64,000 bases of DNA from NCBI GenBank assembly GCA_027574665.1, contig CM050655.1, forward strand, positions 2,790,001 through 2,854,000, in the 5' to 3' direction. Shown here in pieces: positions 13,830 to 26,327 of the stretch (within the stretch, counting starts at the first letter, position 1; every line of letters starts with the position of its first letter). The DNA comes from Rhynochetos jubatus (taxonomy: Eukaryota > Chordata > Aves > Eurypygiformes > Rhynochetidae). Position numbers and translations under genes: made by a program. Below the pieces are notes generated by a model. The model worked only from the letters and a program-made list of their open reading frames with translations. It did not search any database and was not told the origin of the DNA.

Positions 13830-15155
13830 CTAAAAAGAAAACACATAATTTGTCAAAAGCTCTCTGCCAAGTAAAACAATGAAGATAACTAACTGATGCT
13901 GACTTACATTTAACAACTACAACCCAGTTCTAAAACCAAATAACCATGTACCGATCACCCTATTACGAAACTAAGTGTCAGGAAAAAAAAGGAAATACCA
14001 AACAAAAATTACCTAGGATATAAGAGCAAATAACCTTTTAATGAGCCACAATGAAACTCAAAGCCATACAGCATGCATGCAAACATAGTTCCTTAAAATA
14101 TCAGTATTGAGTGTTCTGGAAAATCTTTGAAGGACGAGAGAAAACTGGAAACTGCTGATTGTGCAACAGAACCCACTGTTGCACACCACCACCAAGAGTG
14201 TTAAACCGAAAGAGGACAACAGTATACATGGACATATGGCACCTGCAATAGGCAGGTTACTAGAAGGGCATATTGCCCTTGATATTACTCTCCCCCCAGA
14301 ATCCATCTTCTTTGTGCTAGATAAGTGGGATTTTTCTTTTGCTTTTGCTTATTTTTGAATGTCAAGCAACATTTGTTACTTCAGTTAATAACCCCCACCG
14401 TTTAATGGCAATGCCTCATCTACCAAGGTTTACACACTGACCCGTTTCTCTACATTTAATCTTATTTTCAAACTTCTTAAACATTAAAACACTAATTGCC
14501 CATTCCAGTGTGCTAATCCAATATAAATATATGATGTTGCTTTTATTTAATTTATTACCTATGACTAACTAACATAAATAAACAAGGGAAATAGACAAGA
14601 AGTATTTTTTCTTTAAATTATAAAGAGCAAACCAGTCTTAAGTATGGTCCTGCACACAACCCTGTAGGGTACTGTAAGACAGTCTCCTACTCATATGGCT
14701 TCACTGCCAAAATGTGCAAGCACAGAGATCTTGGTACTGTGACAGTACTGCAATTTTACCTTTCTGCTGCACTATTACCTTTCTGCAGACACGGGAAGTG
14801 TATTGTGCAATAAACTTCTCTGGTATAAAGATATTCCAGAAGGGAGACAACAGGACCTAAATCGTTAACAGTACCTTGTATTTACAGACATCTTATTTTC
14901 ATTACGGAATTCTCCCCATTTCAAAACAGACAGTTCCTCACTTTTAAAACCCAACATCCACAGATCCTTCATGCCATGTTGATTTCATCAACCAGTTATT
15001 TTTCTTTCTTTAGACTTTTTCTTTTTTTTTTGGGTCTGCAAAATATTAATTGTAGATAAAGCTTTCCTTTGTTTACCAAGCAACAACAGTATGCTGTTGA
15101 TAAAAACTTCCATTTCAAGTAAAAAGAAGTACATAAACATCAAAATTGTTATTTT

Positions 15156-16230
15156 CATAGAATCACAGGACAGTTTGGGTTGGAAGGGACCTTAAAGCTC
15201 ATCCAGTTCCAACCCCCCTGCCATGGGCAGGGACACCTTCCACTAGACCAGGTTGCTCCAAGTCTCATCCAGCCTGGCCTTGAACACTTCTAGGGATGGG
15301 GCACCCACAGCTTCTCTGGGCAACAGTCCCAGTGCCTCACCATCCTCTCTGGGACGAACTTCTTCCTGATATCCAATCTAAATCTCCCTGCTTTCAATTT
15401 AAACCCATTACTCCTTGTCCTGTCACTACAGGCCCTTGTAAAAAGCACACATGCCCTCCAGCTTCTTTGTAGGTCCCCTTCAGGTACTGGGAGGCTGCAG
15501 TAAGGTCTCCCCAGAGCCTTCTCTTCTCCAGGCTGAACAAGCCCAATTCTCTCAGCCTTTCTTCACAGGAGAGGTGCTCCAGCCCTCAGAGCATCTCTGT
15601 GGCCTCCTCTGGACTCGTTCCAACTTGTCTATATCCTTCTTATGCTGAGGGCTCCACAGCTGGACAGAGCACTCCAGGTGAGGTCTGACAAGAGCAGAGT
15701 AGAGGGGGAGAATCACCTCCCTCGCCCTGCTGGCCACACTTCTCCTGATACAGCCCAGGATATGGTTGGCTTTCTGGGCTGCCAGTGCACACTGCCAGCT
15801 CATGTTCAGCTTCTCATCCACCAGTACCCCCAGGTCCTTTTCCTCTGTGCTGCCCTCGATCCAATCTCCATACAGCCTGTCCTTGTGTTTGGGATTGCCC
15901 CGACCCAGGTGCAGAACCTTGCAGTTGGCCTTGTTGAACTTCATGAGGTTGGCAGTGATCCACCTCTCCAGCCTGTCAAGATCCCTCTGGATGGCATCCC
16001 GCATCCCTTCCCTCCAGCGTACTGAATGCACCACAAAGCTTTGTGTCGTCAACAAACTTGCTAAGGGTGCACACAATCCCATCATCCATGTTGCTGACAA
16101 AGATGATAAGCAGTACCAGCCCCAACACCGACCCCTGAGGAACACCGCTCATCACTGGTCTTCACTCAGACATTGAGGCATTGACCACAACTGAGTGTGA
16201 CCATCCAGCCAGTTCCTTATTTTGTTCAAA
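15156..16230 (-). mobile_element. CR1 LINE, 5'-truncated, minus orientation
   Basis: Read on the minus strand, this ends at 15156 with the CR1 3' tail (CTGTGATTCTATG) preceded by the GGTTGGAA/CCTTAAAG block. It contains the C-terminal part of ORF2, the CR1 reverse transcriptase polyprotein. Recognisable pieces are [48 protein letters not shown] and [11 protein letters not shown]. Upstream, near 16050-16200, the thumb-side RT sequence is frameshifted relative to this frame. About 1.07 kb remains of an element that is about 4.5 kb when complete, so it is a dead copy. It is inserted in the same orientation as the host gene. Confidence 0.95.
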
Positions 16231-16316
16231 GTTCACAACGCAACTTTAGGAATTCACAAGAAATGTATTCAAAGTATTCAGTTCTTAGAAAAACTATATT
16301 TCCATCTTTAAAATAC

Positions 16317-16321
16317 ATCAG
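16317..16321. repeat. Target-site duplication ATCAG (left copy)
   Basis: ATCAG directly precedes the TG of the LTR at 16322 and is repeated exactly at 17127-17131 after its terminal CA. A 5-bp duplication marks retroviral-type integration. Confidence 0.9.
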
Positions 16322-17126
16322 TGTCGTGGTTTAACTCCGGCTAGCAAAATACCACGAAGCCGCTCTCACAAATCCCCCTCCCCTCCTCCAGTGGAGGGGA
16401 AGAATCGGAGGAAAAAGAAATAAGGAAGCTCGTAAAATTGAGATAAGAACTATTTACTAATTAAATCTAAATCAATATATACAGGTACTACTGCTAATAA
16501 ATACTTAAAATAGTAGACAATGAAACATATAGTACAATATATACAATATGATACAATATGATACAATTCCCCACCATCCACTGACCAATGCACACCCAGA
16601 TGTTGAGGGATGAAAATCAGACCCCGAGAGCCCGAGACCCACAGCCCGAGAGCGATCACAGCCCGAGAGCTGCGGCCTGAAGGCCGGAGCCCGGGAGCCT
16701 ACGCAGCAGATTCCGAGCAAACCTTATCACTGATAACACGGCCAGAAAAGTCAAAACAATCCACCAGCTCCCACACGAATGAGCCAGCACAGGAGTTAGC
16801 AAAGCAGCTAACACAGGAGGGTTAGCAAGTGCCCGGAGAGACAAGCAAGGGAGTAAGGGAGAGAGAGAGAAGGGAAGAGTAATGGCTACCGGACCCTCTT
16901 CCCCACCCAAAGAGACCGGAACATGACGGACTATGGGATGAAATACTTCCTTGGTTAGTCTGGGTCAGCTACAGAATCCGAAGCAGACAAAAGACCTTGA
17001 GTTCAGTACAAGCCATCCCCAGCACCAGCTGAGGCCTTATCAATGTTTTCACTTACCGTCCAGCAACAGAGTTCCCTGGCAACCAGAGTAAAGGGAGTTA
17101 GCCCTTTCCTGACTGAACCCAGCACA
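16322..17126 (-). mobile_element. Solo LTR of an avian endogenous retrovirus (ERVL-like), minus orientation
   Basis: The element is 805 bp, starts TGTCGTGGTTTAAC, ends CCCAGCACA (TG...CA termini), and is flanked by an exact 5-bp duplication ATCAG at 16317-16321 and 17127-17131. On the minus strand it resembles, from memory, a common avian LTR that starts near a GGTTTCAGCTGGGAT block, carries CTGACCCAAACTGGCC, then GTTCTTATCTCAA, and ends GGTTAAACCACGACA. There is no internal gag-pol sequence on either side. It is therefore a solo LTR left by LTR-LTR recombination. A 5-bp duplication suits class III (ERVL-type) elements, but the class is inferred. The middle is AT-rich (TATAC/ATACAATATG repeats near 16525-16565). 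Confidence 0.88.
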
Positions 17127-17131
17127 ATCAG
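17127..17131. repeat. Target-site duplication ATCAG (right copy)
   Basis: This is the exact copy of 16317-16321 and directly follows the terminal CA of the LTR. Confidence 0.9.
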
Positions 17132-18719
17132 GATTCCTCTTGACCAAGAGACGGGCAACAGTGACAGTAGCGCACATGCAAAAGCAACTACGAATCTATC
17201 TGCTTATGCGTGGCTATTTTCTGGCTCACAAATATAAGGTCAGATCTGGCAAGCCAATTTGCATAAGCAGGTGCTAGTATCTGAAATTAATAAGGCTTTT
17301 CCTAGGAGATTGGTTTACGTTAATGAGACAAAACTCTCTTAAAGAAATTGGGAGTTCTGTTAGTTAATTCACTGGCAAATTAAGATTTCGGTAAACAGGC
17401 TGCAGGAGGCAACACATTTATCTACTGCTGTTCTTACAGGTTTCTATGATACAGGATACTACCAGTGATCAAACACATAATTGTCTCAAATAATTACTAC
17501 CATATTAAGTATAACTATCTTTTTTTCAGCCACCTTCAATTATTCCTCTTCAAATAAAACATAACAGGAAATGGCACACCTGGCTCCAGTCCACCCAGGG
17601 ATACTGAGGCTTCTGGGTGATCCCAACCAACTTTGGAGAGATTTGCGTTAGCTGAGAAAGTCTGCCATCACACCACTCGTTATAAGAGAATCACATATCG
17701 GGTTTATTAGCATTTAGTCAGAAATCTTCCAATTGCACTACATTTCATTCCACAGAGCAGCATTAAATACTCTATTTCAAGAAAATCAAGTCTCTTCACA
17801 GTAAAAAGTTTAGCAACTTTTAGCTGCAAGTTTCTTTAAAACAGACATGGACATTTGTTGCAGCTACTATGAAGAGACGCTGAAAAAAAGGAAAATGCAA
17901 AGAACAGAAGGTCCCAATCTTAACAGCTTGAAGTGCCACAGTAATGCCTTGCTTAAAAGCCTAAGTGACTACAGACTCCATTCTGTGTTAAAAGACAAAA
18001 TATTAATCTACGCGGGGTGTTTACTACATCTTCACCACAGTACTGCAGTGTCCTTCTGATGGTCAAATACAGAAAAGTATGTGTGCTCCTAAGATTGGAC
18101 TTAAAATTTTAGGCCCTGAAGAGCCAAATTTCAAGGAAAAGGATTCCTCCCTCAGCAGGCACTTCCACTCAAAAGCACTTCAGCTTTGCAGGTGCCTTCG
18201 TTTTTGTTCACCAGGTTGGGTACACTGGTCAAAACAAACGTTTGGCCTCCCCATTTGAGAACTGGGCAGAATTAGGCAGCTAATCCTTCAGAAGGTCCAG
18301 TTACTTCTCAACTGCTTACTCCCAGTAACAAGCATTTCCCTGCAGCAGTAGGACACAACTCAACTTCACTCCTCACTTCCTTAGCAAGTGCTCAACTGCA
18401 AGGCTACCATGTGAAAGCCACCACATCCAGCTTGCCTCTTTTGCCATTTAAAGAAGTTTTTGTTCCAAAGACATCTATATTTGGGAAAAAAATAATCAGG
18501 CCTTGGAAACAGCCAACAGGAGGTGAAACAGGTACAAATCCACTGGCTTTGCTGTCCTACCCACCTAGCTCATCACCACCGCCTGAAATGCCTCTTCAAG
18601 GGCCAGGCAGAACTAGGTACAGCAGCGTCTGAGCCCTCTGCATCTGACCTGTATTTCCTACTCAGGCAGAAGAAAGTAAAGGAAAAAAACTGTCAGTAAG
18701 AGAAAGGAAAGTGCTTTTT

Positions 18720-18796
18720 TATTTAAAAAAACCCAAACCAAAACCAAAACAAAACAGCAAAACAAACAAACAAACCCCACAAAACCCACACAAACA
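18720..18796. repeat. A-rich low-complexity tract, CAAAA/CAAA type
   Basis: This is a run of A with interspersed C in 4-6-base spacing (AAACC, CAAAA, CAAA units). It has no target duplication or attached element body that I can see, so I call it simple low-complexity sequence, not the tail of a retrocopy. Confidence 0.8.
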
Positions 18797-19986
18797 ATGC
18801 TGAAATTCTAACCCACTCTCTGTACCTTCCTGCGATGCAGATCTGTAGAATTCCTGCTTTTCTAATCCAACCTTCTGACTTGCGGGACTGCCATTAAAAC
18901 TCACTTTTCATCAGTTTTACAGGCTAGGGCTACCACTTTACATTGAAACTGCTCTGACGATTAGAAAATATAAAATACAACCTCCACAGAGAAAAGTAGC
19001 TATTTTCCCATCCTTAGAGTTCACAGTTACATGTTAAACAAATAACCAGCCCTAATATTCCTAAGAGCAGAAGGACAAATACAAGCTCTTGCTTTCTTTG
19101 AAAAGATTTAGCTGAAAGCTGGAAGGGAGAACAAATTTTCATTTCCTTACAAGACCCCTTCCAGAATTATTCTGGTTTAAGCCACTAGAAAACATAATAT
19201 ATAATACAATGATGGGCCCAACAAAACACATAAACTAAATTTGAAATTAGTAAGATGATATTTACAAGTATTCACTTTTAAACAATTTTTTTTTTTTTAA
19301 GAAACCATTTTCTCTAACAGCCACTTGGTTTTCATTTTGCTTGATACAAAGAGTTTCATATAAAAGATGAGAAATTGATTTGTTTTCAGATTCTATAAAG
19401 ATGTTCCCAGAAGCAATGCTTGGCTAGGAGCAGTTCTTGTGCTTTTGATGCATATCCTTCATAATTCTCCAAAACCTCACAATACTTGTAATATTGTCAA
19501 TTTTTGCTGTATTCCCTTATTCCTTAACTTTGTTTTGGTTGGGTTGTTTTTTTTTTTTTTTTTCCTTTTGTAAGAGATGAAATTATATGTAAGTTCTTCC
19601 AGGCATTCAGGGCTGTTAGTGAAAATAGTTTTTCCTCATCATGGCCTGCTAAATCCTTGCTTGGGCTTGCTGATCCCAAGTTCAGCATCTTTGCTTTCTG
19701 ACTTATATTTCGGAGCACAAAGAATAGACAATTTACATTTCTTTCAGAAAGCAAGCCACTGATATTAAAGGCACAAAGCTTTCCGGTTCTAGTACCCAAA
19801 AGAACATGCTTTACTGTCAAAACAATGAGTGATATTTCAAATAAACCCAAGGATATTATATGAACTTAAATGGACTCTGCAGTTCAGTGAGAAGAGCAGT
19901 CTGCAGTGAAGCCAGCTAGGTGGTTCAGGCTGAAGATACACAGTCATAAGGAGGCAGTAACAGAGCAAAGAAGACCACGCGTGCAA

Positions 19987-20029
19987 TAAAGTCTTCATCA
20001 CAGCGACACACATGGTGATGAAGACTTTA
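19987..20029. repeat. Perfect 15-bp inverted repeat with 13-nt loop
   Basis: The left arm TAAAGTCTTCATCAC (19987-20001) is the exact reverse complement of the right arm GTGATGAAGACTTTA (20015-20029), with a 13-base spacer. The pairing does not continue outward. It can fold as a hairpin in either strand's RNA or as a DNA cruciform. The stem is shorter than a usual microRNA precursor (about 22 bp or more). No T run follows as in an intrinsic terminator, and none is expected in this genome. Function is unknown. Confidence 0.85.
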
Positions 20030-23000
20030 GAGTTTCACATTGTTATGAATATACCTATGGGAGAGCAGCAGGTACCTTCACACCCACCCCCAAGATACAC
20101 AAAGAAAGAAGCACAGAATTCCACTCTCCAACTACTGCTTTAAGTTATGTAGTTGAGTGCACCTAAAAAAGGACAAAATAATGTGAAATGCGTTAATTCT
20201 CAAATCAAAGATGTTTAGCTGCATTTATTATGTAATCTGCTGTGAAAAATATGTAATCTGCTGCTTGAGCAGTTTCAGTGCAGTGTTGAACATACACACG
20301 CAGTCTGCAGAATGCTTATATATGCAGCAGCCAACATAAATTTATCATTATGGATGACAACTAGAGATGACATGAAACCAGACCCAGAGATATTGTACAA
20401 GGAACGGAGAGCAATTGACGGGGTTATCGACCTGGAGAAACATTCTGCACAGAAACAACATGAAGTTCACTTACTCAAAGCGTTAGACCAAACAGTCCAC
20501 CACAAGACAGGAGAAATGAAAGTTTTAATTTACAGCTTTGACTTCCTGGGAAGATGGCTGCCACCTCTGCCAACTCAGCTAAAACTTATCTCGCCATGTC
20601 TTTCAGTGTGTTTCTACACTTGCAGAGTTCTCCTCTGGGCAAAGCAACCTTTATCCCTCCATCCAGGCCTGATGGTAGTCCAGAGAAGGTGCATTACTTC
20701 CCTGCAACTGCAACTTCATTACTTCCCTGCAACTTCACGGCATGCTATTGTACGATAAAATTGCAGGGTACATACCTGCAAACACCATCAGCTGGTGCAT
20801 TTCAGGCAGCAGTAGCACCAGTAATGGGCATGTTTCATGAGTGCTCCTCACAGGCAGTTTGAGCATCAATTAAAAAAAAAAAAACCAAAAACAGGCTTTT
20901 TGCCACAATGACACAACAATGAAAACACTGGAAATCGTGTCTAAAATAACAACAGAATTTATTACACATATTCTGACACCAAAATATGAAGGTACTTTTG
21001 TCATCATCTAATAAATCACTAGGCCAATAGAGTCTGAAACCTAAACAAGTACAAAACTAAAGAATAAATACTAGTTGTGGAAACAGCCTAGTTTACACTA
21101 ATACAACACCTAAAAATTTTTCTTGGAACCCACGCAACCAATCAGTCCATTAAATAAACTTTTTCATGCACTGCTTGACCAAAGAGTTTGCTGAAAATTA
21201 GTGCCACTGGTTTTTGAATTGCAGTTAGGTCTTTAAGTCATTTACTCTGTGCTATCACAATCCTATTAATTCCCTGAACAACTTCATACTTCTGTTCAAC
21301 AAAATGGATTTTAGACATTTTCTCCTGGTGTCATTTTTTCGGTCTGGTTATTTTTTCACAAGCATCATAGAGCAAGAACCAAAACTGTTATAAAATCAGT
21401 TGCCATAATTGCTTCCAATCTTGCACTCATCTCCTTTCCAAAGACCACCCAAATCCTCTGTGCTTCCCCTGCCATTGATTATACCCTAGCATTTCAAGAG
21501 ATCTGGTAAAAATGTACGGGAAAGCCTCCAGCAAACACATTTGATAGCTCACTGAAGGAGTACTGGAGAACTGCAAGCAGGTCACTTCAGATGTTCTGTT
21601 TAATACAATAATTAGGAAAGAGCCCAGGAAGACTCAAACTTGACTTAAAGTTGCGAAGATGGAAACGTTACATAGTATTTCAAGCAATGTAATTTAAAAA
21701 AGGAGCAGTCAGCACAGATAGAGAAAATAAAGGTCAGAAACTTCTGACAAAGTTGCTTAAGTGCATCACTGAACTAGGAGTTAAAGGTAAAACTAGAGAC
21801 ATAATTTATCTAAATTTAGGATTGTATATCACACACAGGATTAATTTACAAGGTCAGAAAGTACAGCATAAGGAAAGAACTACCGAAACAGATTAAAAAT
21901 TGGCTTAAGGACAAGAAGCACAGAAGTATCTTTAGAACATAGAAGAAATTTGACTTTACCATCAGTGAAGCTTGTGATGTGGCAGTGAAATGGAATTGGC
22001 ACATAACATTTCTAGACACTATGCTTCAAAGAACCCCAAACTGAAACCATACATTTTTTCTTCATGTATTCAAGGGTGACTTCAGTATCAGTAAGGCTTA
22101 TGAAGCTGTAGTGCAATGAACAGTGATACTTACAGCTGCCCACCTCTTACCAAATAGTGAAACACTCTTCCCTTCAGCTGAAGAAAATGACAACCCTGAA
22201 GTCATAATGCCAAGTTTTAAGTGATGGATGCTTAAGTTTTAAATGAAAAAAAAAAAAAGTCTGTTTACTGTAGAAAGGAAGCACAGTTATTTCTGTAAAG
22301 AGATTATAGAATGTACCATTTATGGATTTTAATATTTTCATTGCTCTGCGAGCGATGACACACAATTTAGGGTCAATCTTTACTCACAATCACTGGTCTT
22401 TCTAATGTGTATATGTGACAATGCTCTAAAGGCAAGGAAAAACATTTACCATTCTGAGATGCTGATAAATACAGGAAAAACTTGCTATTTTTAATATGTA
22501 TGCAATAAGTTTGAAGAAAGACTGATAAGAAAAAACATTTTATTGATGTATAGGAAAGGGTTTGGTTTGACTCCACCCTTTTTTTTCATCTCCTGATTCA
22601 CAAACACAAAACCTGTCTCTACACTCATATTTTCCAGTGCTACATCAACTCTCAACACTGTATTATACCTAAGGTAGAAAAAAAGGCCACCTCAAAGAGA
22701 ACAGAAATTTCCAGACTATTTGGACTAGGTATGCCTTTGTGACAGCAATAAGCCAAGAGAAGTAATTGAATACTGAGTTCACATAAGGGATGAGCATTTG
22801 AAAAGCCAATTTAAAAAGAAGTTATTGTACTTAATACCTACAGGAGATGTACAGCAGTTCAACCGAACTAATGATTTTGAAGATTTCATCATTGTCAGGA
22901 AGTGGATTGAGGAACTACTTAATGAAAATTCAGTTCTCCCATTCTTTTCCTAATCTGTCACCATGAGTACAAAAACACCCTCATTTGTTCAGTTCATGTT

Positions 23001-23804
23001 CTATTTTGAGGCAGAGCAATCACCCTGTTTCCCATTATAGCTGATACATCTCTACTGCTGTGCAAGAGCATCAGAGGAGACTATCTTCGGTTGCCTTTCA
23101 AAAGAGAAAGACAAAACCAAAGCAGTTCCAGAACAAGGACAAAATATTTTTGGAAACCCATATTTTTCATTGGGTCTATATTTTATTTTCCACTTTACAC
23201 TCAGAGAAATTTGAGAGAAAACACCAGTGTTCAGGAAGATGAGCTTTTTAACACAGAGGTTACTTTCTAGAGACCTATTCAATAGCAATCACTGTGATGT
23301 TTTCTTAAAGTTCTCAACTGCTGCCACCCAGACATGTATGTCCAACTAGTAAGTCTTTATCATGTTGATTAAATTAAATAAATGGGTCATTACTCTTCAT
23401 GCTGAAATCCCTATGTGCACCCTTTCAGAATTTACAAGAGCAAAGAATAAGCACAAATAATCTCAAATGCAAGAAAATATATTGTTTAAGATACACTGGA
23501 AGAGGAGGACATTAGAGCTACCCTGATAAAGGTCAACGGATGCACAGAGCCAAGAGATCAGCCAAGAGAAGAGTTGGAGGCTGACATTATTACAAAAACC
23601 TACCAAACTTCATGTGGCAAACATGAAGTTTCTGAAGTGGTGGAAAAAGGGATATATTCAGGATTTTTTTAAGTCTCAAAAAGCATGGACTTTGGACCAT
23701 TTCTGTAACAGCAGTGCAGGAATTCCCACTCTAGTGAGTCTCAAGTGATGCATGTCTTCTCATTGCCTGTTAGTATTGTGTTTTCTTTTGGTGTTTTCTG
23801 AAAC

Positions 23805-24560
23805 TCATAATTAAAGAACATCGTAAGAGGAATTGCACTAGATCAGACCAATAATCCATCCAGTGCAAAATCATCGTTGCAGCCACAGCCAAAGGCAGAA
23901 GTCTAGAGAAGAACATAAGCAGCTCAAACTTCCCTGGATTTGTCTTTATAGATTTTTCTTCCATGAGCCAGCCCTGTCTCCCCTAGAGCCCATGTCAACT
24001 TTCAGCTCCACATCACTGCCTGTCAAAGCAGACCAACTATATTAGATGAAGAACAACCTTATTTTGTCTGTTTTAAACTTGCCACCTGCTTGTTTCATTT
24101 GATAACTCCTGCTTCTTTCATCGTAGGAGACAGTGAATTATTGTTTCCTCTTCACTCTCAGAACTGTGGCACTGTGTTTTATGGGTGTCTATAATATTTT
24201 CTTCCTACCTCAAGTGATATGAACATGCTTCACTTATGCTCTGTCCATCTGGTGTTAGAGACCAGAGCTGTGACTGTGGCCAAGACACACGTACAGCCTG
24301 GGTCTGTACAGTAGCGCAGTGGTTTTTTCTTTGTTCTGTTCTCTGTTTTTTCCTACTGATTTCTCATGTTCAATTTGCCTTTTTTCCTTTTTCTCTTGAC
24401 AGTCACAGACCACTGAGCCAATCTTCATATTCAGTTATCAGTTACAATGCCAAGATCTCGTTCCCAAGTCAAGACAGAACCCATCATTCCGTGTATAATC
24501 CCAAAATGACCTTTTCTGACATCTCTCACCATTTTATCCCACTCATTCGGTCTCACAAAG
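23805..24560 (-). mobile_element. Ancient, highly diverged CR1-type LINE relic
   Basis: Scattered blocks match, from memory, the reverse complement of old CR1 elements shared by birds, crocodiles and turtles. They are CTAGATCAGACCAATAATCC with CATCCAGTG near 23838-23863, TGTTTTAAACTTGCCACCTG near 24071-24090 with a following TTTCATTTG, and CAATGCCAAGATCTCG near 24447 with CCCATCATTCCGTGTATA near 24480-24497. The order fits the 3' part of ORF2 read on the minus strand. Stops and indels fill every frame. The boundaries are approximate, and 24236-24400 is poorly matched. Confidence 0.65.
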
Positions 24561-24849
24561 TCTTTCTGCAACTCGAGAGTCAATCGTCATCTTTACTACC
24601 AGCATAGCAGGGGTGGAGCAACAGCATATATGCCAACCAGCTAATCAACGTGGCAAGGAGATGACAGCCAACAAAAAAGTGAGGAAGAAATGGAACCGAG
24701 CTGGCAGGCAAAGCCTGCAGGGTGACATGGGCAGGTGGGACCCCATACCCATTAGAACAGGGCTGAAGGGGGACCACCTTCACATCCACATAAATAAGGG
24801 AATGCCAACAGGACAGCATTATAAATAAAGCTTTTACAGCCTTTCTGGG

Positions 24850-26327
24850 AAGTCAGCATGACCATATTCCCCCCACCCACAATGTCTGTACACTAATGCA
24901 CACAGCGTAGGAGCAGATTTTGATCCTACTTAGGGATCTGCTTGGCAGGATCCCAATGGATAAGGCCTTGGAGAGAAGTAAGGTGCAGGAGAGCTGGTTG
25001 ACTTCCAAAAGTCACCTTCTGCAAGTCCAAAAATGATCCATCTTGATAAGGAGGAAATCAAGGAAAGTTGGCAGCAGCACCAAGTGGATATGCAAGGAGC
25101 TCCTGACAAAACTCAAAACATAAGAAGGAAGCCTAAAAGAATTGGAACCAGGGACAGGTGATGAGGGAGGACTATAGGAACACCCTCTGAGCATGCAGGT
25201 TAGGGTTAACATGCAGGTTTAGGAAAGCCAAAGCCCACTTGGAACTTAATGGCAATGAGAAAGACTTGTACACCAGCAGTGAACAAAAGACTAGGGAAAA
25301 AGTAGTCCTGCTGATGTGTGGGACAGGACAACAGGGGACATGGAAGAAGCCGCAATGCGCAATGTCATCATAATCTCAGTCTCTGCATGTAAGACCTGCC
25401 TTCAGTAATCCATCCCTGAGACCCAACAGAAAAGTCTGGAGCAAGGAAGAAAGAGGAGGATCAGGTTTGGGTTATACTTAAACACACTGGACATACATTA
25501 TTCCAGGGGACCTGATGGGATGCACTCTCACATACAAAGGAAGCTGGCCAATGTCACTGCAAGACCCCTCTCTACTACATTTGAATGCTTTGTGGCAATT
25601 AAGAGAGAGTCCTGAGGTCTAGAAGAAAACAAATTTTACTTCTTATCTTCAGGAAAGGCAAGGAGGAAGATCCAGGGAACTGCAGACCAGTCAACCTCAT
25701 GTGGTGGAGCAAATCATTCTGGAAACCATTTCCAAGCATATGAAGGACAGGAGGAGGTTGGGAGTTGTCAGTGTGGGCTTATTCATGCTCAACCACCCTG
25801 ACAGGCCTCTTCAATGAGAGGAATGGCTTCATGGGTATGGGGAGAGCAGAGGATATTACTTATCATGAAGTCCAAAAAAAGGAAGATGCCAAGTCCTGCA
25901 CCTGGGGAGAGATAACCCTGGGCACTAGTACATGTTGGGGGCCAACCAGCTTGAAAGCAGCTTTACAGAGCAGGACATAGGGTCCTGGTATATGAATTGT
26001 GGAAAATGCCCTTGCAGCAATCTTGTGCTGAATTAGGAAAAGCATTGCCAGCACGTTGAGTGTTACTTAGCACTGGTGAGGTGCATCTGGATTGCTGGGA
26101 CCAGTTCTGGGCAAGAAAAAGAGCAACACAAGTTACTGCATTTAAACATAAGAATAAGCTCTTTTAATCGGAGAGTAGTCCAACACAGGACTAGGTTGTC
26201 CAGACAGGCTGCAGACTCTCCAGTCTTTGGAGATACTTGACAGGCACCCCACCCCCAACCTGAGCAGGGAGATTGGACTGGACAATCTCCAGACGTCTGC
26301 CAATCTCAGCAATTTTATGATTCTGTA
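24850..26327 (+). mobile_element. Older CR1 LINE copy with several internal deletions, plus orientation
   Basis: In order on the plus strand, I recognise the CR1 leader CCACCCACAATGTCTGTACA (near 24875). Next is post-endonuclease sequence (GATTTTGATCC..., 24918 on, and GGAGCTCCTGACAAAACTCA near 25097). The palm-side RT coding follows at 25460-25720 (GGACCTGATGGGATGCA, GGAACTGCAGACCAGTCAACC). Then comes the K-V-L-H-L-G-like segment near 25893, the GGTGAGGTGCATCTGGA part near 26076, and a 3' end with TATGATTCTGT at 26316-26326. Stretches expected between these are missing (most of the endonuclease, the RT centre, and part of the C-terminus). The left limit could extend to about 24610. No frame is intact. 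Confidence 0.8.

Noticed and set aside
15766-16176. Plus-strand open frames across the CR1 at 15156-16230
   Set aside because: They are antisense to the real CR1 ORF2 coding on the minus strand.
20312-20758. 148-codon plus-strand open frame
   Set aside because: It has no domain and unremarkable composition. Its 3' part includes a local duplication (ATTACTTCCCTGCAACT twice, near 20693 and 20719), so it is best seen as a chance frame.
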